Source of the DNA: Portulaca oleracea
Lineage: Eukaryota; Streptophyta; Magnoliopsida; Caryophyllales; Portulacaceae
DNA length: 64,000 bases
Direction: 5' to 3'
Assembly: GCA_029582165.1 (NCBI GenBank)
Contig: CM055877.1
Span: forward strand, 27,505,355-27,569,354
Position numbers and translations under genes: made by a program. The notes under the pieces are model-generated. The model saw only the letters and a list, made by a program, of their open reading frames with translations. It was not told where the DNA came from and made no database searches. How positions within the stretch are numbered: the stretch's first letter is position 1; each line of letters starts with the position of its first letter. Below, in pieces: positions 54,901 through 64,000 of the stretch.

Positions 54901-57900
54901 TGTAACGACCCGCCCTAAACCCATACTAATTAAGACCTTAATTACGGTAATTAGCTAAAATACGCTAATAAATTTTTTTCTATTTTCGCAACATGATTAT
55001 TATTATTGTGGTTATTGCGGTTGTTGCTTCTTTCATGTATTTATTTATGCGTGACAGGTCTCGAGCAAGGCGATGGCTGAATGGGTTGATGTCGTAGTAT
55101 ATTATAATTGAAATCATAAGAGTTTCTATAAGTTTTTATGGATTTACTTATTCCGTAAATTATATAAGTTATTTTATTATTCTTAATTTTACGCTTTTAA
55201 CCGAAGAAGGTTATATTAATTTTTAATTTCCATTTCGATTACGATTTACGTTATCCGACCTTCTTAATTACATGTTATCGTTCAATTTATTTTATTGGTG
55301 TTATCCTACCAATTTATTTTATAGGATTCAATACTAGTTAATTTTAACCAATTTAATTCCAAGAAATTTTATTTAGTTTTATACTAAACTATTTTATCAA
55401 GTTTATGTCAATTAGATTTACCTAGTTATTACCAATTATTTTACCTAACTAATTTTTAATTACATGATTGATTTAGTTTAATTGCTAATTAGAGAGTTAA
55501 TTAAGTGGAGGGTTGTTTTTTTTATAAGGGGGTGTTAAGGGCCTTCTATTTCATTTCAAAAAAATCAGATTATTACATTACACAACTCAACTCTCAAACC
55601 CTCCTCTTCCTCCCCTTTCTCCTCTGCCAGCCCGTGCCCCCCCTTGCTGGGCGGTTTCCGGCGACCGGCCGGCCAAGCCGGCGGTGGTCCGGTGGTGGCC
55701 GAGCCACCCTCTCACCTCTTCTCTTGTTTTCTCCTCCAATTCCTCTCTCAAGTGGTATATATTCAAACCCTAACTCAAGTTCTTTTTGCTCCTATTCTGA
55801 AATTCGTTTTAATTTAGTTATTCTTGATGTTTTTCATCTCTTTTATGATTTCTAAACATGAATTTATATTGGGGTTAAGTTAGATAAACTAGGGTTTGAT
55901 TTTGGGGGTGATGCATGTGTAATTTGGGATGGATTTTGATAAGTTCTTGCTACTTTATTGTTGGATGTTGAAATTCTTACTTGCATGTGGTTCTAGAAAG
56001 GAAATTATGTGATTAGTAAACTGATTTGGGCATTAGAATTGTTAATCAAGCCAAATTATGTTTTATCTTGTCGAATTAGTGTTGATTTTAGTGAGAGATT
56101 ACTAGAAATTGTGTTGTTTAAGGTAGCATGTCTTAATTCATGGTTTCATTTGAGTAATTTGTGAGTGTTTATTTCTGAAAATATGATAGATGTTAGCTAA
56201 TTTGAAGTTTGGTTGTGAATTGGTATGATTTAGAAGCTTAAACCAACACTAGAAGTGGAATTAAGGGCATGAAAGTTTCTGTCTGGGAATCTGATTTTTA
56301 CAGAGGATTGAATGTGTGATTTTTGCCCAGATTTTTGCTCCATAGGATAGCCCAAGGTGTTAGCTAACTATAGGCTTTGGAATTTCGAGATTCCGACATG
56401 TGTGGCCCGAGATATGGCCAAAACCGTAACGACACGAAATTAATTACGTTTCCTGAGTCAGTGACTTGAGAGCAATTTTTCGTCCTTTTGTAGACCTTGT
56501 TAGTTTCTATGGTAAACATGAAAGTTTTAGGTCACATTTCAAGCTTTCCAGAAAGGTATGGTTTGTATTCATTCGATATCGGGAGTGAGAGTTATGGGGT
56601 CGCGAATAAGGGCTGTCAATATATGTCCTGCCAAGAAATTTTTATCATTAATTTGGGATTTAGTGAATCAAATGTGATCTTTCAAAGACTCTAGATGTTG
56701 GGGACTCCTTGTGCAATATTAGGATAACCAAGGTGTGGTTTAAGCTAAAAGTGCCATCTTTTAGTGGTTAAGGATATCTCCCAAAGATTGGGTTACCATA
56801 GTAAGTCATGGTGGTTGTAAGTGAGAACTTTAGTTCTTGGATAACAAGAAGGTTTGGATTGAAACTTGGGATTTTGGTTAAGCTTAAGACTCCCTTACTC
56901 TCTATTTATCCTAAGAGTTAACACTCTTCTAAGTCCTTAACTTCAATGCCTTGTCCAAACGTTTCCGGAATCCATCATTCTATCTTTAAGAATCTCTTCC
57001 TTGTCACTTGGAAGACGTTCCGTTTAACTTCAAAGAACATTTTAATTCTCATCTTAGCCTTCCATTTCTCGGCTTTCTTACTTCACCAATCTCATTATCT
57101 AAGTTATTCTACACATGATAAGCTTTCCATGGTCTATTTCCAAGGTTTTGCACTTTTTCCACGTCAAAGGCTCAACCCGAATACCTTAAATACCATTTCA
57201 CTCAGCTTCTATCCGGGCCATTTTTCAGGCCCTTTCCTTCATTTTTAGACCTCGGTCATGTTGATAAAGTTGCAGATCATGATTTTCCCTATTTCCAAGA
57301 AGTACTCGTTTGTTGAATTCCGAGTTTTCTAGCCCGAGTTACGCTAAAAACTTTATTTCTTGAAAACCCGAAATTTTCTTTATAATCTATTTCATTCTTA
57401 GTTTCCTATTTTACTTAGCATTTTGAACTCACTAAGAACCCTCTTTGGTTCTCAATTTCTACACTTCTTATTATAGTTCCCAACTCACCCAAGCCGTCCC
57501 GATCCCGAGGCACGCCACCAAGTTTTCCTACTTCCAAGGTACGCAAATTGTCCAACCCTTGTGGTTTAATCGTCATGCAATACAATCATGTATATCAATG
57601 TCATTCATATCATTATCATGTTTATCATCTTTATGAATATCATTAACATGTATACTATATCTATTTTCAAAAGTGGTCCCGCCGTATTATTATAAGTCTA
57701 GCTAGTCACGTGAAGTGCTAGCCTTTATTCATCTATAGGGTGCTCCTGATCAGAGTGACTAGACCTGGCCAGTGTCCGACTGCATAGCAGTCACCCAACC
57801 CAAACTCCAGATCGGTTTGGGGCGTGCGCGTGTTAGGTGCTTTGCACCAGATCGTAAGGGATACCACTCTATTTTATATGTATATATATATCATGTCTAC

Positions 57901-58439
57901 TTTTATATGTTTATATCTATGCCAAATCCATTTAATACATGTTTAGCCCCGTCCCCGTTTTCAAAATGAATTTTAAATGCCGACACTAAAACCGTTTTCG
58001 AACGGTTTGACGTGTTGGAGGTTTGTGTACTGAGTGTTTCCCCACTCACTTTTGCGACTGTTTTAAATGTTTTGTTTTAGGAGGTTCGAGCTCCCAAGAT
58101 AAAGGCAAGTCCAGTCAGAAGTGATCTGATTCAAGCAAGGGGACTCTAAGGTTTAATCACAAGTTGACAAGGGCGTCAGAAGTTTGAAGATGCTTTGTGG
58201 AAATCTACCTATCAATATGTTCATGTAACTATTTCAAGGGTTGTATAAGTTGTATTTTAAGTTGGAGTTGTTGGATTTGAGTATATATTTCTTTGTGGTT
58301 TGGGAGTGTTTGGTGTTCGTGTTTGCCTTGTCCCGAGTGGGGACGGTAATACTTCAACCTAAGTGTTCCGCTGCGCTAATCACAGGTTTGGGATCATAAT
58401 TAGTGATTTAATCTTGTGGTTAAAGGTTGGGGTGTTACA
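54901..58439 (+). mobile_element. Intact 5' LTR (3539 bp) of a Tekay/Del-like Ty3 chromovirus
   Basis: It starts TGTAACGACCCGCCC and ends GGGGTGTTACA, with a tRNA-Met primer site four bases later. A very long LTR of this form (TGTAAC...GTTACA) is typical of the Tekay/Del lineage. A GC-rich block at 55620-55710 with CCGGCGACCGGCC lies in a region that looks like the start of a transcript (pyrimidine-rich leader). Truncated copy A lies at 2435-5383. The base duplication on the left would be GTCTG (54896-54900). The right LTR is outside the window, so I cannot confirm it. Confidence 0.9.
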
Positions 58440-58443
58440 GTTG

Positions 58444-58455
58444 TGGTATCAGAGC
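58444..58455 (+). other. Primer binding site of the Tekay-like element (tRNA-Met)
   Basis: TGGTATCAGAGC is the standard plant site complementary to the 3' end of initiator tRNA-Met. It starts four bases after the LTR end. Confidence 0.95.
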
Positions 58456-61400
58456 GGTGTTATAAGTGGAATTTGGGGTTGTGGAATTCCCTAAGATATG
58501 GAGTGTTGTGCTTTAGACTTCTGAAGGAAAGTTAGGCATGTGTGAGATGTGTATCTCTTATGGTTAGCTTGGAAAAAAAATGGTGATCTTGTTGGAATTG
58601 TTGAAGAGCATGAAGCTCTAGATGTTGTATGGAGTATGAATTGTTTTTCCTTGCAGGAATACAAGTTATGTAAATTTTGGGATAGCTCGATTTATAGGGG
58701 AAGTGCTGTCGAAATTTCCCTAGGATTTTAGAAAACCTTAGTCAAACTTTAAGGGGAATTTAAGTGCAATTGAGTTAAGACTAATAGTCTATGCAAGTAA
58801 GGTTTGATAAGTATATTAGGGAATAATGAGGCATATCAAAATATCCTTTAAAGGTTTATAATTGTTAATAGAAAGGTTATAATACAAGTCCTAAGTGGGA
58901 TTGGTGTAGGGTGAAATGAGTACTCGATCTTAGTTTGGAAGGAATCTTTAAGGACGTCCAAAAATGACGTGATTTAATGGGTACAAGAAATCGCCAAATG
59001 AGTTGCGGTGAGTTCAAAAAATGATCAAGAGCTTCTTTGGTTGCTTATAAGGGGTTAGCTTGGTTGAGACTCGAACCTTGCCATGTGTTCTGTTTCTTAC
59101 ATTTGCGATTAACAAGCTTTTTAAATTTGTTGAGGCCCTTAAGGCTTTGCGTCTGCGTTTTACGTATAATGTAGATAGACCACCATGGTGACCCTCTTCC
59201 AAATTCCTTCACAATGTTCATGGAAACTACTACTAACGTTCAAGCTCACCTCAAGGTTCTACAAGACGCTTTCGACACCCATTATGCGGCTAATCCGCAA
59301 TCAGAATAACGTGATGACGTGTGCCGAGCTCGTGTTTGCTGGCCACCCTTCCCCACGAGAGCACGTGGGACGACATAAGAAGCCGCTATCGTCAGCTACT
59401 CCTTCGAGGAGGATCTAGACGACACGCGTGGTGCCTCAATTACCTAGGGGCATGGAATCAAATTGCATTGGAAGCTATCATTGCCCCAGCTGCTCAATCT
59501 ATGCGGCTACACGTGAGCGAGCTAGGGCCTTTCCTTCAAGAGATATTGTCGTGGTCTGCTCCTCCGACGCAGATTTAACCCCTCCGCACGTTTTCCCACC
59601 GCCAGCGGACGAGGTCCAATTACGTTTTACACCTCTTATTACGGGTCGTTCGGCATCTCCCGTACCATCCTGACGACGCGGACCATCACCTTCGGGGCAC
59701 GTAACCGTGAAAGAGAAAGATCCGGACATGGATCTAGACGAAGAGGAAGTAAACTAAGAGCCTAAGGGCACTGACAATTAGGAATATGGGACCCTAGAGG
59801 AAGGGAAGAAGAAGGCTAACCCGGGGCCATCACTACAAGGACGAAACGCAAGAGAGTTCGCCGAGTAGGCCTTGGATACCCAAAGGATAAATCGGAGAGG
59901 AATCCTAATTTTCCCGAACGATTATGAGTGACTGCATTAGTATCATGCGTTAAGACTTTTAATCTTCATGTATTGTGATAGCCTTGTGGGGTGATGAGTG
60001 GTACGTTATTGTATGATCATGAGAAATTTATTTGGAGTATTCCTATTATCAGAACATGTATGTGGGCGTTATAATCTTATGGAGCAATGAGGACCCTATG
60101 GAGTGCGCTCGTCTAAAATTTAAGATTTCATAGGACAACTTATAGAGGGGAAATCGGTTCATTTGGCAAGGTCCTCAACATAACCCAGGAATAATCACAC
60201 ATCTTGAGTCATCCCTAGGTTCTATCCCTCCTAATGCACCACCATACCCTGACTACGTTGGTCTTAATTCAAAAAGTTACTCAGGCACCTACCTTTTTTT
60301 TCGCCCTTCAGACAGGCAAGCCAGCCTAGGAAAGAGACTTACGCTATTAAGGGAAAGTATCAAGGGACAATCAAAGCTTGGTGTAGGTCTAGTAACGAAC
60401 AACCATTGGGAGAACCAAATATCTTCGTCATAGCCATTATACTCCAAGTTCATTGCTCGAATTCAACGTGGATTCCACACTCACATGGTACGTTTTCGTA
60501 GTAAAGTTCACCCCCCTTCATCGCAATATTAAATCCAAGCTTCTCGTTTCCTATCATTGTTCATTTCCAGGAATCCTTATTAGATTCTATCGTTGTTATC
60601 AGTCCAGCATTTTAAGACATTCAATGACCTGTCTTTATTGACTTGTCATCCTTTCACGGCCAATTCCTTCATGGGCATTACCTGCTTTTGATTGCTAGTA
60701 CCTCATTATCTCCTTAGGGATAGACTTCACTAGATTCATATGACCCTTTTATACGCTAGGATTTATCTTTTCCAACTAATTGTCATGTTCCACCATGAAT
60801 CGACATCCTCTTTTCAAAGCTTAGTTTCAATAATGGTTATATCTTGTTCAGGATCAAAACTTATGCCCTGTCACTCCAGGAAGTTACCGTAAAATATTCA
60901 TGCATTCCAACATTAATTGTCTTAATTCGAAAATCGGAAGTTTGATCCTGGTATCTTTCCTTTTCAAATCAAGCTCATTTCGAAGTATTTTCAAATTTCC
61001 TTGATCATGAAATCATTATAATCACCATCTTTATCAAGTATGCTATCTTTTGTTGATCCTCGTTTTCTTAATGAATATACATGTGTCGTTGGACTAAAGA
61101 ATTCCTATACCCCTCCATGAAGCCTTAAATCCATCAGTATGAACCTTTGCTTCATCGTTAACTTCAAAATTCATGTTTATACCTCTTAACGACTGTACCT
61201 CCCTATTATCATGTTTTTCCTCCATGCCTGTGAGTGCCTTTTATAGAAAATAGATGCCAGGAGGAAAGTTTAATAAAGTAAGGAAAAGCGAAGTGCAGAT
61301 GTATTAGTTGTATGGAATTATCCAGATACTAGAGGTAAATGGGAAACATAGAAAAACAATTGTTCAAGGAGAATACTAGGGACCTTCGAATCAAGACGTT

Positions 61401-61811
61401 TTATGATGAAGTTGTTCACAAAGTCAAGAATAGTGAACGCTTGGAGAAAGATTAGCTCTTCTTTCAGAAGAATAACAGTCATATGGATACATCCGAGAGA
61501 GGAAACGTTCTTACCACATCATTTTCGAAGAGAGAGTATTCAGATAATTAATAGAAGTAAAACCCAGTGTGTTGGGACTGCTGAAGAAAGGTAATACTCA
61601 TTGACAAAGAATTGGCTTGGAAAGCGAGGTAGAAAGGAAAGGAAGCTTTATGAATAGCTGGCATAGTGTTCTAGTCGCGATGATGACCGTAACCTTAAGA
61701 TTAGATAAGATATCATGAAAATATACGGAAGGAATGAATCGGCTGTATACCCACGCCAGACACATGCCATGGTCAAGTTTCAAGCGTGTATTGTAGAGAA
61801 GTCTATGCTTG
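58456..61811 (+). pseudogene. Decayed internal region (leader, expected gag and protease) of the Tekay-like element
   Basis: No complete gag is readable. The best frame (59321-59578, GAWNQIALEAIIAPAAQSMR) is not a gag domain I know. Other short frames (59185-59418, 59428-59673) overlap it. A stretch at about 59930-61260 is T-rich and noncoding, longer than expected between gag and pol, so it may include further insertions. Capsid-type motifs and a CCHC knuckle were not found. Confidence 0.45.
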
Positions 61812-62682
61812 GACTACCGAAAGTTGAACCAAGTCGCGATCAAGAACAAGTACCACTTCCCAAGATTCGACCATCTGTCCGACCAACTCCAAGGGGCATG
61901 AGTGTTTTCTAAGATTGACCGGTGATCCGGATACCATCAGCTCAGAGTTAAGGCAGAAGACATCCCTAAGACTGCTTTTAGGACAAGATATGGGCACTAC
62001 AAGTTTACAATAATGCCTGTTGGGCTTATGAATGCCTTAGCAGTGTTTATGGTTTTAATGAATCGGGTGTTCAAACCTTATTTGGATAAGTTGTCGTAGT
62101 GTTATCGATGATATTCCAGAGTACTCGAAGAGTCAAGAAGAGCATGAGAGCCATTTAAGAACGGTACTCCAGGCATTAAGGGAGCAACAATTGTATACTA
62201 AATTCTCGAAGTGTGAGTTTCGGCTTAACGAAATAGGACTTTTAGGTCATATAGTGACCAGTGATGGGATCCGAATGGACCCTAGCAAAATATCCTCCGT
62301 TGAAGATTGGACAAAACCCACTGCGGTCACTGAAGTTCGAAGCTTTCTAAGAATGGCCGGATATTATAGGAGGTTCGTTCCAAACTTTTTTTTCAAAATA
62401 GCCCTCCCCTCAACCAACCTCCTCAAGGAGACGACCCGGTTTGAATGGACCGGCAAGTGTGAAGAGGCTTTTCAAGTATATAAGGAGAAGCTCACAACCG
62501 CTCCAGTTTTATCCCTTCCTGAGGAAGGAAAGAAGTATATGGTGTACAGCGACGCGTCACATCAAGTGCTGGGGTGCGTGCTGATGCAAAACGATAAGGT
62601 GATAGCTTATGCTTCATGGCAGCTCAAGCTGTAGGAGAAGAATTATCCGACGCATAATTTAGAGCTCAAGTATGGACAAATT
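61812..62682 (+). pseudogene. Ty3 chromovirus reverse transcriptase and RNase H start, broken
   Basis: The frame opens with [10 protein letters not shown] and shows a stop after QLQGA, then FSKIDR, a stop, [19 protein letters not shown] and a changed MPVGLMNA (usually MPFGLTNA). The catalytic FIDD region is present as bases (GTGTTATCGATGATATT, 62098-62114), but two lost bases before it shift the frame. The frame then continues as [35 protein letters not shown] and the RNase [15 protein letters not shown], until TAG at 62632-62634 after QLKL. KNYPTHNLEL follows and similarity ends near 62680. RNase H is cut short and integrase is not seen. Confidence 0.88.
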
Positions 62683-62689
62683 ACTTGGG

Positions 62690-64000
62690 GTAATATCTAG
62701 CTTGATTATAGGGTTGAATGACTCCCTTAAGCCTCTTTCAGTTTCCAATTATTTATTTTCCTGGATCAGTTTCCTTAAATAGCCTTTGCACAATTCAAAT
62801 CTTTGTCGCTAAACCCATTCTAGTTCATTTCCATTACATGACCTGAATTATAACCTCTTGATTCATGCTATAAATCCCTTCCATATAAACCCTTTTCTCA
62901 TGATAGTAAGCCCTACTTAATCATTACGTTTCCTTCATTTAATCTCATACCAAGTATACCACTTCATATTGTTAGATAATGTGGTGTCCGCATTGCTCCT
63001 CTATCATTCATTCATTACCATCCTTGCAAACTTATCACAATTGCCTCAACCACTCAATCCTCCATAATTCTAGTTACTTATTCAGATTGATTCTTTCATA
63101 CTTAATTCCCATCTCTTTTAACGAATGTCAAATTCATTTCCTCATTTCTAATCTTATTTATTCCATGATACTCTTGGCCTAACAGACCTTTTCATCTCTC
63201 ATTCTTAGTTACTATCAGCCCTAGTAGACTACCACCTTGAATGCAGAATTCATCCTTCATATCCTTACTTCCTTATAAATTAATCAAGCTCATCGTCCTA
63301 GACAACTGTCTTGTCCCAAATAGTTTATCGGTACCTGTCATTTGATCCACCCTTTGTGTAGCGTTAATTAATCACGCTCGGCATAGATCCTAAAATTTCA
63401 AATCCTTATTACCAATCTTAAATTCTCATCATTTGTACTACCCTTATTGATTAGTCATTACAATAAACCTTTGTCCATGTTTTCAACCCAAAAAGTAAAC
63501 CTCTATACCTTTCTTAACTCACTTAAGCTCACTATACCTTATTACTACTTCATTCCGAAAACCATAGTGCTCGTTGACATTTTTATCATCTCGTGCTAGT
63601 CGAAAATCCATGCGGCAATTATTCCAGTTTTGTAGGTTACCCCCACTCCGTCAAACAATGCCAGAGCCTTCTTTCTAGATGTCAAATCTACCATTATCTT
63701 GAGATTTCGCAGTTATGTGGTTACCTATCCCTATTTTATCTTTTATCTCTCTCCATTACATTATTCATCCCTTGCAATTTATCTATCTTTTTAAGAAAAG
63801 TTTTCTCCTTATCAATCATAAACCTCGCCCTAGTACGAACTAGGAAATAAAGTGAGTCATGGGGAGTCTATGCTACATGGTAGTGGATACAAGGAAGCAT
63901 TAGGAGTATCCCTCAAGGTAGATACTTCCTTATGAGGTGCCCTGTTATTGATATTTAAGAGCCTATGTAAACAAATTGTTATTAATAGAATTTGTGGAAG
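62690..64000. other. No gene recognised; AT-rich, repeat-like
   Basis: The stretch resembles the pyrimidine-rich noncoding DNA at about 59930-61260 in composition. Frames at 62979-63182 and 63593-63850 have no recognisable domain. It may be unclassified retroelement DNA. Confidence 0.4.

Overview
This is nuclear DNA from a flowering plant, almost certainly a eudicot. It is AT-rich, its real genes carry GT-AG introns, and it holds plant-specific gene families (type-A response regulator, DUF630/DUF632, YUCCA) and plant retroelement lineages with tRNA-Met and tRNA-Asp primer sites. The exact order of plants cannot be fixed from the sequence. There is no sign of bacterial or organellar organisation.

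Only two nuclear genes look intact, both on the minus strand: a 10-exon protein disulfide isomerase (26172-30421; 504 aa, two CGHC sites, KEEL end) and a 4-exon DUF630/DUF632 protein (35106-40378; 991 aa). A third, a five-exon type-A response regulator on the plus strand (16992-23546), has all its exons recognisable, but exon 4 has two in-frame TGA codons and an extra base, so I call it a pseudogene. Its 5.2-kb second intron is filled with transposons, including a complete TRIM.

The rest is mostly layered transposons. Positions 1-2434 hold the end of a Ty3 LTR, its primer site and a broken gag, cut by a diverged long LTR (2435-5383). At 7576-10770 a hAT-type element with an 8-bp target duplication carries two solo LTRs, each with its own 5-bp duplication. 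MITEs of several superfamilies follow (14.2, 16.0, 24.6, 32.1, 33.3, 43.9, 44.1, 45.2 kb), with LINE-like tails at 13.2, 15.9, 30.6, 34.5 and 41.3 kb. At 47-52.3 kb an Athila-type LTR is split by a Ty1/copia element (47571-51642, CTTTG duplication) whose genes are broken in many places. At 52800-54103 a Mutator-like element has captured part of a YUCCA auxin-biosynthesis gene. At 54901 to about 62680 lies the 5' LTR, primer site and decayed pol of a Tekay-like Ty3 chromovirus, the same LTR family as the fragment at 2435-5383.

The genes do not form a pathway. I found no undescribed biological system. The most unusual items are the response-regulator pseudogene, the captured YUCCA fragment, the TRIM and the nested hAT locus. 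All coordinates come from reading the sequence by eye. No alignment or database search was run.
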